DNA from: an uncultured Eubacteriales bacterium
GTDB taxonomy: Bacteria; Bacillota; Clostridia; Oscillospirales; Oscillospiraceae
Assembly: GCA_949744165.1 (NCBI GenBank)
Contig: CATJWG010000151.1
Coordinates: 1-33,590, forward strand
DNA length: 33,590 bases
Reading direction: 5' to 3'
Under the pieces are notes generated by a model. It saw nothing but the letters and a program-made list of their open reading frames with translations, was not told the DNA's origin and ran no database searches. Within the stretch, counting starts at the first letter, position 1; the number at the start of each line of letters is the position of its first letter. Below are positions 1 through 6,928 of this stretch, one piece after another. Position numbers and translations under genes: made by a program.

Positions 1-112
1 ACCCGGCCCTGAGCGGGACTGGGGCTTTCGCCCTTTTCGGGGGGTCCGCTGGGCTTTGCCCCGCCGCACGGTAACCCGGCCCTGAGCGGGACTGGGGTTT
101 TCACCCTTTTCG
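1..112. repeat. Imperfect direct repeat, 39 bp, offset 73 bp
   Basis: Positions 1-39 and 74-112 match except at two positions; the first 24 bases (beginning ACCCGGCCCTGAGCGGGACT) are identical. The right copy overlaps the 3' end and stop codon of the XRE-type remnant on the minus strand. In the left copy the corresponding stop is changed to a sense codon. The left copy starts at the first base of the window, so it may extend further. It looks like a small tandem duplication of a gene tail; it could also be part of a dispersed repeat family. Confidence 0.7.
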
Positions 113-304
113 AAAGTCGATAAGCTCATCCAGAGACCGGCCGTACAAAACCGCCAGCTTTTTTGACTGCCGGATGTCCGGCAGCGTCTCGTCTTTCTCC
201 CATTTTGATATTCTCTGCCGGCTGACGCCCAGCTTCCCGGCAACCGCCTTCTGCTACAGGCTCCTGCTCTTTCTCGCTTCAAACAGGCTGTTTCCCAGGC
301 TCAT
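101..304 (-). pseudogene. XRE-family HTH regulator interrupted by an in-frame amber codon
   Basis: Reading from ATG at 304, the frame gives MSLGNSLFEARKSRSL, then TAG (256-254), then continues without shift as QKAVAGKLGVSRQRISKWEK and on through DETLPDIRQSKKLAVLYGRS to a TGA at 103-101. This is the classic short XRE/Cro helix-turn-helix regulator of Firmicutes (usually a 60-70 residue DNA-binding domain), with the recognition helix GVSRQRISKWE intact. The amber codon falls where the family usually has Ser or Gly just before the Gln that starts helix 2. A good Shine-Dalgarno (GGGAGGAAATAAT before the ATG) and a promoter are still present. This suggests recent inactivation, a sequencing error, or readthrough. 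Without suppression only a 16-residue peptide is made. Confidence 0.8.
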
Positions 305-320
305 ATTATTTCCTCCCTGT

Positions 321-341
321 AATTGATGTACGTCAATTATA
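321..341 (-). promoter_or_regulatory. Promoter -10 and palindromic operator of the XRE remnant
   Basis: On the minus strand TATAAT (341-336) is followed directly by the near-perfect palindrome AATTGACGTACATCAATT (338-321; one mismatched base pair). The palindrome overlaps the -10 and the expected start of transcription and ends about 17 bases before the ATG at 304. This is the usual place for autorepression by a small XRE protein. No convincing -35 hexamer is seen at 17 bp spacing. Confidence 0.5.
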
Positions 342-423
342 GCTTTTTTCGCGGAAAAAACCAGCAAAAAAGCCTTGCAGTTTCGCCCGTATTGCTTACA
401 TTCCGCCGCGGATGCTTCGGGGC

Positions 424-452
424 TTGACAATTCCACTTATATACGCTATAAT
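424..452 (+). promoter_or_regulatory. Consensus sigma-A promoter of the MATE gene
   Basis: TTGACA (424-429), a 17-bp spacer and TATAAT (447-452) match the housekeeping consensus exactly. Expected transcription start is near 459, giving an untranslated leader of about 218 bases before the MATE start codon at 677. Such a strong promoter with a long leader implies control after initiation. Confidence 0.85.
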
Positions 453-460
453 ATCGAACA

Positions 461-477
461 TTATACTCACCGTATAA
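461..477 (+). promoter_or_regulatory. Inverted repeat at the MATE transcription start
   Basis: TTATAC (461-466) and GTATAA (472-477) are perfect inverted arms with a 5-base spacer, placed 8 bp downstream of the -10 hexamer. It could be a repressor operator in the initial transcribed region or a weak 5' hairpin of the leader. Confidence 0.45.
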
Positions 478-485
478 AAATATTC

Positions 486-652
486 GTCACCGGAGAACAC
501 TTGGCCGCAGCCATGTTGTTGAGAAGGTGTCGGGTGCGCCCGGTTAAGCTTTGAGCTGAGCTCAGAGCCATGCCGGGCGTACTATTGTTATGTCTTGGTC
601 CCGTCACGGGAAGATATATATCCCGCCGCGTCCCCTCTCAGGCGCGCGGGAC
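486..652 (+). ncRNA. Structured leader RNA upstream of MATE gene; candidate riboswitch
   Basis: Several consistent helices can be drawn. CACCG (488-492) pairs with CGGGTG (531-536). ACACTT (497-502) pairs with AAGGTGT (524-530), and GGC/GCC (503-505/510-512) caps it. GCGCCCGG (536-543) pairs with CCGGGCGT (573-580) around a perfect-to-wobble hairpin CTTTGAGC/GCTCAGAG (549-556/560-567). Downstream, CCCG/CGGG (600-603/607-610) and CGGGA/TCCCG (607-611/621-625) share one strand and exclude each other. GTCCC/GGGAC (630-634/648-652) lies close before the ribosome binding site (667-671). Mutually exclusive hairpins before an efflux gene are typical of a riboswitch. The guanidine-IV (mepA motif) class is known upstream of MATE genes in Clostridia, so it is the first candidate, but I cannot confirm its consensus by eye. 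Confidence 0.45.
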
Positions 653-676
653 GACTAATGTGGATTGGAGGTTAAT

Positions 677-2005
677 ATGAAAATCCAGCTTTCAGACAGC
701 TTTGACTATAAAAAGCTTCTGCGTTTTTCCCTGCCGTCTATAATCATGATGATTTTTACGTCGATATACGGCGTGGTGGACGGCTTCTTTGTCTCAAACT
801 TCGTCGGCAAAACGCCCTTTGCGGCCGTGAACCTTATCATGCCGTTTCTGATGATACTCGGCACACTCGGCTTCATGTTCGGCGCGGGCGGCAGCGCACT
901 CATAGCCAAGACGCTCGGCGAAGGAGACGCAAAAAAGGCGAACGAATACTTTTCTCTGTTCGTCTATGTTCCCGCCATACTAAGCGTGGTCATGGCCGCG
1001 GCGGCGTATGTTTTCATGCCGGACGTGGCGCGGCTGCTCGGCGCAGAGGGTGAGATGCTGAGCAACTGCGTGCTCTACGGGCGGATAATCATTCTCTCGC
1101 TGCCCGCGCTCAACCTTGAGTTCGCTTTCTGCACGTTCTTCATTACGGCCGCGCGCCCGCAGCTCTCGCTGGCCGTATCCGTGGCCGCGGGCATGACAAA
1201 CATGGTGCTTGACGCGCTGTTTGTGGCGGTGTTCCGCTTCGGCCTCGCCGGCGCCGCGGCCGCCACGGCCATGAGCCAGCTTGTCGGCGGTGTGCTGCCG
1301 CTGATTTATTTCGCGCGGCGCAACTCCAGCCTGCTGCGTCTTGGCAAAACCCGCTTTGACGGCCGCGCGCTGCTCAAGGTCTGCGCCAACGGCTCGAGCG
1401 AGCTTATGTCGAACATATCCATGTCTCTTGTGAATATGCTCTACAACATGCAGCTTATAAAATATGCCGGAGAGGACGGCGTTGCGGCCTACGGCGTGCT
1501 CATGTACGTCAACCTCATTTTCCTGTCCGCCTTTATTGGCTACTCCAACGGAACCGCGCCTGTGGTCAGTTTCCATTTTGGCGCGAAAAACCATGCGGAG
1601 CTGCACGGCCTGCTTCACAAGGGGCTGAGAATAATCGCGGTATTTTCCGTGTGCATGGTTGCGGCCGCCTACGCTCTTTCCATACCCTTGGCAAGGATTT
1701 TTGTCAGCTATGACGCGCAGCTTTTGGAGCTTACCGTTCGGGCATTCCACATCTTCTCGCTTTCGTTCCTGTTCTCGGGCATGGCAATTTACGGCTCGTG
1801 CTTTTTTACTGCGCTCAACGACGGATTGACCTCGGCGCTGATATCCTTCCTGCGTACTCTGGTGTTCCAGATTGCGGCGGTGCTTCTGCTTCCTCTGGTA
1901 TGGGGAATTGACGGCATCTGGGCCTCTATAGTTGTGGCTGAGGCAGTAGCCGCCAGCTTTGCGGCCCTGTTTCTTATGATGAAAAGGGGGAAATACCACT
2001 ATTGA
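677..2005 (+). CDS. MATE family multidrug efflux transporter (MepA-like)
   Basis: A 442-residue polytopic membrane protein of the usual MATE length (about 440-460). It starts with a short cytoplasmic segment and the first helix LLRFSLPSIIMMIFTSIYGV, followed by VDGFFVSNFVGKTPFAAVNL, the conserved substrate-path region after helix 1, and the loop GAGGSALIAKTLGEGDAKKA, a MATE hallmark. A second half repeats the pattern (YSNGTAPVVSFHFGAKN), as expected for two six-helix bundles. Family members export cationic drugs and other organic cations using Na+ or H+. The start at 677 is chosen because GGAGG lies at 667-671; an upstream in-frame TTG at 665 would overlap that site. The gene is preceded by a structured leader and followed by a strong terminator, so it is monocistronic. 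The substrate cannot be read from sequence; guanidine or related cations would follow if the leader is a guanidine riboswitch. Confidence 0.93.
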   Translation: MKIQLSDSFDYKKLLRFSLPSIIMMIFTSIYGVVDGFFVSNFVGKTPFAAVNLIMPFLMILGTLGFMFGAGGSALIAKTLGEGDAKKANEYFSLFVYVPAILSVVMAAAAYVFMPDVARLLGAEGEMLSNCVLYGRIIILSLPALNLEFAFCTFFITAARPQLSLAVSVAAGMTNMVLDALFVAVFRFGLAGAAAATAMSQLVGGVLPLIYFARRNSSLLRLGKTRFDGRALLKVCANGSSELMSNISMSLVNMLYNMQLIKYAGEDGVAAYGVLMYVNLIFLSAFIGYSNGTAPVVSFHFGAKNHAELHGLLHKGLRIIAVFSVCMVAAAYALSIPLARIFVSYDAQLLELTVRAFHIFSLSFLFSGMAIYGSCFFTALNDGLTSALISFLRTLVFQIAAVLLLPLVWGIDGIWASIVVAEAVAASFAALFLMMKRGKYHY

Positions 2006-2062
2006 GGATATAGTAAAAACATCTCTGCCCTATGCATCGCTAAATTCACAACGAAACGTATT

Positions 2063-2100
2063 AAGAAGCTGTCAGCGACTTTGCCGCTGACAGCTTCTTT
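2063..2100 (+). terminator. Rho-independent terminator of the MATE gene
   Basis: A 15-bp arm starting AAGAAGCTGTCAGCG pairs with CGCTGACAGCTTCTT across a short loop and ends in TTT. It lies 58 bases after the MATE stop codon and 15 bases before the end of the convergent spoIIID gene, so it may serve both strands. Confidence 0.85.
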
Positions 2101-2114
2101 CCCACAAACGGAGC

Positions 2115-2366
2115 TCACTTGCTCCCCTTGTACTTTATGCGCGTGGCGATGCCTCCGCGAATATGTCGCTCAGCCTTGTTGACTTCCAATATCTCCTTGA
2201 CACGGAGAAACAAGGGCCTGTTTATCAGTTCAAGACGCTCGGTAAGGTCTTTATGTACGGTGGACTTGCTTACCCCAAAATGTTTGGCGGCTGCCCTGAC
2301 GGTAGTTTTATTCTCAAGTATGTACTCCGCAAGCTCAACGGCACGCCGTTCAATATCGGATTTCAA
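2115..2366 (-). CDS. spoIIID: Stage III sporulation transcriptional regulator SpoIIID
   Basis: An 83-residue DNA-binding protein matching SpoIIID over its full length. Seen directly: an N-terminal helical segment, the helix-turn-helix VRAAAKHFGVSKSTVHKDLT (about residues 24-43), and the diagnostic tail NKAERHIRGGIATRIKYK. SpoIIID acts in the mother cell under sigma-E, switching genes between early and late mother-cell programmes; this places the organism among endospore formers. The start is taken as TTG at 2366 because the reading then aligns with known SpoIIID (MKxxIxxR...) and GGAG lies 8 bases upstream. Upstream in-frame GTG codons at 2375 and 2372 sit too close to that site. The gene stands alone, divergent from nothing and downstream of the nucleotidase terminator. 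In many relatives it neighbours cell-shape or peptidase genes, which are not here. Confidence 0.93.
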   Translation of the reverse strand: MKSDIERRAVELAEYILENKTTVRAAAKHFGVSKSTVHKDLTERLELINRPLFLRVKEILEVNKAERHIRGGIATRIKYKGSK

Positions 2367-2421
2367 ATGCACCACTCCAAACCATAATACTGCTAAACTA
2401 TATGCGCCTTTATGGTGCAAA

Positions 2422-2461
2422 ATGAACGCGGGACACGCCGTTGAGCGTGTCCCGCGTTCAT
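2422..2461 (-). terminator. Terminator after the 5'-nucleotidase gene
   Basis: A perfect 17-bp stem (arm ATGAACGCGGGACACGC) with a 6-base loop lies 18 bases after the nucleotidase stop on the minus strand and is followed there by TTTTGC. It separates the nucleotidase from spoIIID, which begins 55 bases further on. Confidence 0.85.
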
Positions 2462-2479
2462 TATTTTGCGGTGGACAAC

Positions 2480-4438
2480 TTAAAAACGGCTCAGGGACCG
2501 GCGGACGCGGCCGTTTCTCCTGCCGGCGGCGCGCTTTTTTCTCCTGCGGACGAGAGCCCGCACGGCAAAAACGGCAAGGGCAAGCAGGATTAAAACCGCA
2601 GCCGCGGCGACGAGCGTGAATTTATTGGGATTTTTCAGCAGTTTGTCCGGCCGCCAGCTCGCTGTCACCAGCTTGCGTCCGTCGGGTGCGGCATATTTCG
2701 CCTCCACCTCGCCGCCCATGGACTGGAGATAGGATGCGATGGCATACCACTCCTTAATCTCGTTTCCCCGCTCGTCGTGGACTATGTAGTCCTCTAAACG
2801 GTCCATATCGATAGGCGCGCCGTCCGCGTCTCTGGCCGTGATGGTCAGTAGTCCGAAGGAGGAACTCTCCGCCGCGCCGAGCATCTGGCCGCAGTACAGG
2901 CCCGTAACCACTCTGTAAAGACGTTCGTCGTCTATATCCTCCCGCACGCCGCCGTCACGAATGAGCACGGCGCTTGAGGTCTTATTGAAAAACATCCGGT
3001 TGGTATTATACTCCGCGGCGGCTCCGGAGTAGTACAGCCGCGCCGCTCCCATGAGCTCGGAGACCGAAGCATCCACCTCAATGGCGTTTTTTACATCCGC
3101 GCCTGTGAGATAAACCGCTATCAGAGGATAGCCCGGAACTCCGTCCGCGCCAATGCCCAGGGATGCAGCATTGAACACATCGGACACGGTGACGTCCCCA
3201 ACGGCAAAGGATTCGCGGATTACTCCCGACGCGGTGAGTGCCAGGTCCACTCTCTCGCCCGTGGCCTCCTCCACCGCCCATTTGTAAGCATCGGACAGCA
3301 GGCTGCCGAGATTGGAATCGTGGCGCGTAGCGTACACCTCGTCCACACTGTCGAAGGTGTAGGGGTTATAGGCCAGCACCTGGTCAAAGCTCAGGCCGAA
3401 ACGGCGGAGGTAGTTTTCGTCCACCTCTTTTTTGTACCCGTCAACCAGGGCGGCGATGTCAGGGTCGTCCGCAAAACTGCCGTCAATGGGGATGAGGCGG
3501 TAATCTGACAGAACGGTGTCGCCGTTTGGCTTATAGCCCATGGTGACGACGCCAAGATTTTTGGAATACTCTCCTGCCGAGACTATCCATGTGCCGTTTA
3601 CCTCAACCGGCTGGGTCAGAGTGCTGTGGGTGTGGCCGGAGACGATGAGGTGTATCCCTTTGACCTTCCGCGCCAGCTCATAGTCCTCGCCCTTGCCGTC
3701 TGAATCCGTGCCCGAGTGGGACAGGCAGACAACCAGAGGCTGCATTCCGTTTTTCTCCCAGCACTCGGCTTTTGCGGCGTCCACCGCACGCCGGGTCTTT
3801 TCAAATCGGTCGTGCAGTATCATTCCGGACATGGGCGCGCACTCGTCAGAGTCAACACCCATGATGCCGACTATGGCATACCATATCCCGCCGCGCTCAA
3901 GCAGGATATAATCGGACACTCCGCAGCGTGAGAAAGCGTCCCAGACCGCCTGTGCATCGTCATTGAAGCCGGCCTCGCCGGGCAGCGGCGGCAGATAGTT
4001 GGCCTCGACAATCGCAGGCAGACGGTCTCCGCTGTCTACAGCGGCATTAAGCATGGAAGCCAGACCCACAGCGCGGTAGTCGTACTCATGGTTGCCAAAG
4101 GTGATCGCGTCGTAACCCAGCGCACCCATTACGCGCAGCTCAGACGCTGTTTCGGCATATGCTGTCTGAAACAGCGAGCCCATGGAAAAATCGCCGCCGT
4201 CCACCAAAATTGCGTCGGGGTGCTCCGACTTCACGGAGTTAATCGCGGTTTTCAGGCGCGCGTAGCCGCCGTACTCCACTCCCGTCTCGTCGGTAGCGGG
4301 CAGAAAGTGGGAGTGCATGTCGTGGGTGAACATAATGGTAGACTGCATTGTCGGCGCGTCTGCCAACACGGGGGCAGACGCGCACAGAGCAAGCAGCATG
4401 GCAAGGCACAGGGCAAGAATCCGGCGGGTGAGCTTCAT
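2480..4438 (-). CDS. Surface-anchored bifunctional 5'-nucleotidase / cyclic phosphodiesterase family protein
   Basis: A 652-residue exported metallophosphoesterase. Residues 1-26 form a signal peptide (MKLTRRILALCLAMLLAL, then ASAPVLADA). The catalytic domain follows with the dinuclear-metal motifs THDMHSH (38-44), VDGGD (79-83), GNHE (115-118), CLSHSG and VSGHTH. A 5'-nucleotidase C-terminal substrate-binding domain covers roughly residues 340-560. Near the end a hydrophobic helix (FTLVAAAAVLILLALAVFAV) is followed by many Arg and Lys, so the enzyme is tethered to the membrane by its C-terminus rather than by LPXTG. Relatives release phosphate from extracellular nucleotides or 2',3'-cyclic nucleotides. 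The start at 4438 has GAGGAGG upstream; an earlier in-frame ATG at 4498 would put 20 residues before the signal peptide. Flanking terminators on both sides make it a single-gene unit. The exact substrate is not determinable. Confidence 0.9.
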   Translation of the reverse strand: MKLTRRILALCLAMLLALCASAPVLADAPTMQSTIMFTHDMHSHFLPATDETGVEYGGYARLKTAINSVKSEHPDAILVDGGDFSMGSLFQTAYAETASELRVMGALGYDAITFGNHEYDYRAVGLASMLNAAVDSGDRLPAIVEANYLPPLPGEAGFNDDAQAVWDAFSRCGVSDYILLERGGIWYAIVGIMGVDSDECAPMSGMILHDRFEKTRRAVDAAKAECWEKNGMQPLVVCLSHSGTDSDGKGEDYELARKVKGIHLIVSGHTHSTLTQPVEVNGTWIVSAGEYSKNLGVVTMGYKPNGDTVLSDYRLIPIDGSFADDPDIAALVDGYKKEVDENYLRRFGLSFDQVLAYNPYTFDSVDEVYATRHDSNLGSLLSDAYKWAVEEATGERVDLALTASGVIRESFAVGDVTVSDVFNAASLGIGADGVPGYPLIAVYLTGADVKNAIEVDASVSELMGAARLYYSGAAAEYNTNRMFFNKTSSAVLIRDGGVREDIDDERLYRVVTGLYCGQMLGAAESSSFGLLTITARDADGAPIDMDRLEDYIVHDERGNEIKEWYAIASYLQSMGGEVEAKYAAPDGRKLVTASWRPDKLLKNPNKFTLVAAAAVLILLALAVFAVRALVRRRKKRAAGRRNGRVRRSLSRF

Positions 4439-4501
4439 GTGGTGGTCCCTCCTCGGTAGCTTTGCCCCTATTTTGCCACAGCTTCTCCAAAATGGCAAGA
4501 A

Positions 4502-4534
4502 AAAGCCGGTCCGGGAAATTTTCGGACCGGCTTT
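4502..4534 (-). terminator. Terminator of the ABC exporter operon
   Basis: Arms AAAGCCGGTCCG and CGGACCGGCTTT with a 9-base loop, followed on the minus strand by TTCTTGCC. It lies about 80 bases after the last permease gene and just upstream of the nucleotidase gene on the same strand. Confidence 0.8.
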
Positions 4535-4614
4535 GAATTCTTGTTGCAGATGTTGCTGCTATTTTTCGGGGCAGTGGGCCTATGTGTAGAAAAAGAATTT
4601 TCCTTCCTCTGGTC

Positions 4615-5910
4615 TTACTTTCCGCGAAGCATCCTGATTACCTGTCCGGGCTTTGGCACGTCGCCCTTGTACAGGGCCATGAGCGTATACACCTTCCCTG
4701 CCAGCAGCACCGCAAGGCCGCAAAGAAGCAGCGTCAGCAGCAGGCTCACCGCGCCCATAGCCGGCGTCACATTGCCGAGGAGCAGGCGGCTGGGCGTTAC
4801 GAGTATTGCTGTAAACGGCACCGCATCGAGCCAGCTGAAGCCCTCCGTGCCGCTCAGCCCCGCATACAGCGCGCAGAAAAAGCTGACGACAAGTATAAGC
4901 GTAAAGAGCATGTTCGCCGATTGCAGGTCCTCCGGCTTGCCGGCCAGCGAGCCGCCCACGGCCGCAAGCGTGCAGTACAGGAGAAAGCCCGCCAGCAATA
5001 TCAGCACAGCCAGCACACAGCCCGCGGGGGACAGCAGGCCCGACACACCGGCAAACGCACGGAACAGCTGTATCAGCAGCATATCGGTGTTGGGGTTAAG
5101 CACGTACACCAGCGCCGTGCCCGCGCCAAAGCCGGCGGCGAGCGAGACAATGAACAGCAGCACCTGCACCGCGCTGGCAGTCCACAGCGCCAGCACCTTG
5201 CCCAGCACCATTGCCTCGGGCCGTACCGAGATGAGAAATGTATCCATAAGCTTAGATGTTTTTTCCATGATAACGCAGTTGCCTACGCTCTGACCGTAGA
5301 ACAGCACAAGGAAATAGATTGCCATTATATTTGCGTAGGGCAGAAGCATCCCAAGTATTCCGCGCATATCCGCCATGGGGTCGTAATCCTCTCCCTCTTC
5401 AGGCTCCGGTTCGGGCTGCGCCGGCGCCGGCTCGGACTCTGCTCCAAGAGCGGCGTAGGCACACATCTGCAAAGTCTCCGCCAGACGCTCGGCCTGTCTG
5501 TTTGTCAGCTCCGAGCCCTCAGGCAGAACAAACTCGAGCTGCCAGTCACCGCCGCTTTCGCTCACGCTAAGAGCCAGCGCGTCCGGCTCAGCCGAGGCCA
5601 TGGACACGGCAGCGGCCGTACTCTCGCATGGCAGGAAACTGACGTTTTCCGCGCCGTCAGCTCCCCAGACGGTGAACGCAGCAAACACCGCTTCAAATTC
5701 CTCCTCGCCGCAGACGTAATAGACACGGCAGGGCACGAGCGCTTCCGGTGTCTCCGGCTCTCCAGTCCCACTGAAATACTCCACGCAGGGCATTACCACG
5801 CACGGCAGCAGAAACAGCAGCGCGCATACAACCGCGCAGGTGGTTCTCCAGCCGCGCGAGCCGAGCTGACGGCTGAATGTGAATGCAAAGACAGTCTTAA
5901 AATCGCGCAT
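4615..5910 (-). CDS. ABC-2 type transporter permease (second permease)
   Basis: A 431-residue membrane protein. A cytoplasmic N-terminus and one helix (about residues 25-42) are followed by an extracytoplasmic domain of about 150 residues, rich in Glu and Pro near its end (PAPAQPEPEPEEGEDY). Five to six further helices start with a segment containing ILGMLLPYANIMAIYFLVLF. The order helix / large outer domain / helix bundle with the motif MEKTSKLMDTFLISVRPEAM is typical of NatB/YhaP-type ABC-2 permeases, and the first permease carries the matching EEKTSKLVELLMVSVKPLAL, so the two are homologous. Its ATG (5910-5908) starts one base after the stop codon of the upstream permease, so translation is coupled. 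With the upstream ATPase it should form a heterodimeric exporter. The substrate is unknown; NatAB exports Na+, others export peptides or drugs. Confidence 0.88.
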   Translation of the reverse strand: MRDFKTVFAFTFSRQLGSRGWRTTCAVVCALLFLLPCVVMPCVEYFSGTGEPETPEALVPCRVYYVCGEEEFEAVFAAFTVWGADGAENVSFLPCESTAAAVSMASAEPDALALSVSESGGDWQLEFVLPEGSELTNRQAERLAETLQMCAYAALGAESEPAPAQPEPEPEEGEDYDPMADMRGILGMLLPYANIMAIYFLVLFYGQSVGNCVIMEKTSKLMDTFLISVRPEAMVLGKVLALWTASAVQVLLFIVSLAAGFGAGTALVYVLNPNTDMLLIQLFRAFAGVSGLLSPAGCVLAVLILLAGFLLYCTLAAVGGSLAGKPEDLQSANMLFTLILVVSFFCALYAGLSGTEGFSWLDAVPFTAILVTPSRLLLGNVTPAMGAVSLLLTLLLCGLAVLLAGKVYTLMALYKGDVPKPGQVIRMLRGK

Positions 5911-5911
5911 G

Positions 5912-6928
5912 TTACACAGCCTCCTTTCCGCCGCCGCGCGCCATACGCAGCATCTGCCACAGTCTGACGCGGCCGCCGCGGTAAATGAGCAGACCTGCGT
6001 AGATTCTCGCGCACAGCAGGGCCAGCAGCGCCACGCACACGGCCTGTATCGCCCAGGAAAGGCACAGCAGAGGCAGGCTCAGCGCACCCACTGCATACTG
6101 CGCCGGCGCGCAGAAAACGCTCAGCACCGGCACAAGCGAGCACACCGTGCTCATCGGTCCGCCGAAGGCTCCGGCCACAACCGAGACAAAATAGGCCAGC
6201 ATTATAAGCACTGTGCAGCCGCCCGCTGCCCCCTGCACGTCCTCGGTGGCCGAGCAGGCCGCGCCGAACAGCCCCGCGGCTATGGCAAAGGTGAAGTAGC
6301 CCAGCAGCAGCGACACAAGCGCGGCAATCACCGTGCCCGCTCTGATGTTCTTAAGCAGGGACACTCCGTCAGCTCCCGCGAAAAAGGAGACAGAGCTGTT
6401 CAGGAAAACCGACGACAGGACGTTCGACAGCACAAAGCAAAGCGCGACGAGCGCAAAGGCCATTAGCATGTACAGCATCACGGACAGTATCTTCCCCACA
6501 ATAAGAGCCAGTGGCTTTACGCTGACCATAAGCAGCTCAACAAGCTTGGAGGTTTTCTCCTCGGCCACCGCGCCGGTTATATAGCTTACCGACATAATAC
6601 TGACCATCATCACCAAAATTGAGTACACAAGCTGCACGAAGTAGCTGTCTGCGCCCTTCTCGCGGCCGTCAATGTGCTCGCTGTGGCTGACGACGCTGTA
6701 GCTTACGCTCAAATGCTCCCCATCCTGCGCCGGCGCGGCGTATTCATAGTCCGGCTCAGGCGCCGGAACGGAGCCGGAGGAAAACACAGACGCAGCCGGC
6801 ACGCTCACAAGCGCAAGGAGCATGAAAACCGCCAGCGAGATTATGTTGCCCTTAGCCTTTAAAAGCTGAATAAAAGAAAAGCTCAGCACGTGCCCTAAAC
6901 CGCTGAGGTTTTGCTTAAGCCGGCTCAT
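5912..6928 (-). CDS. ABC-2 type transporter permease (first permease)
   Basis: A 338-residue permease of the same family as its downstream neighbour. The first helix (KGNIISLAVFMLLALVSVPA) is followed by a shorter outer domain than in the partner (about 60 residues), then the conserved cytoplasmic motif AEEKTSKLVELLMVSVKPLA and five hydrophobic helices. The start is ATG 6928, inside the end of the ATPase gene (14-base overlap), which implies translational coupling; a longer reading from 6985 would overlap the ATPase by 71 bases and has no ribosome site. The stop at 5914-5912 adjoins the start of the second permease. ATPase, permease and permease lie in that order on one strand without gaps and should be made in fixed ratio. 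Substrate not identifiable. Confidence 0.88.
   Translation of the reverse strand: MSRLKQNLSGLGHVLSFSFIQLLKAKGNIISLAVFMLLALVSVPAASVFSSGSVPAPEPDYEYAAPAQDGEHLSVSYSVVSHSEHIDGREKGADSYFVQLVYSILVMMVSIMSVSYITGAVAEEKTSKLVELLMVSVKPLALIVGKILSVMLYMLMAFALVALCFVLSNVLSSVFLNSSVSFFAGADGVSLLKNIRAGTVIAALVSLLLGYFTFAIAAGLFGAACSATEDVQGAAGGCTVLIMLAYFVSVVAGAFGGPMSTVCSLVPVLSVFCAPAQYAVGALSLPLLCLSWAIQAVCVALLALLCARIYAGLLIYRGGRVRLWQMLRMARGGGKEAV

Noticed and set aside
980-1999. 339-codon open frame on the minus strand
   Set aside because: It lies wholly opposite the MATE gene and its protein is rich in Arg, His and Gln without any domain; a shadow of high GC.
4582-5967. 461-codon open frame on the plus strand
   Set aside because: Opposite the ABC permease, with low-complexity Arg/His/Gln composition and no ribosome site.
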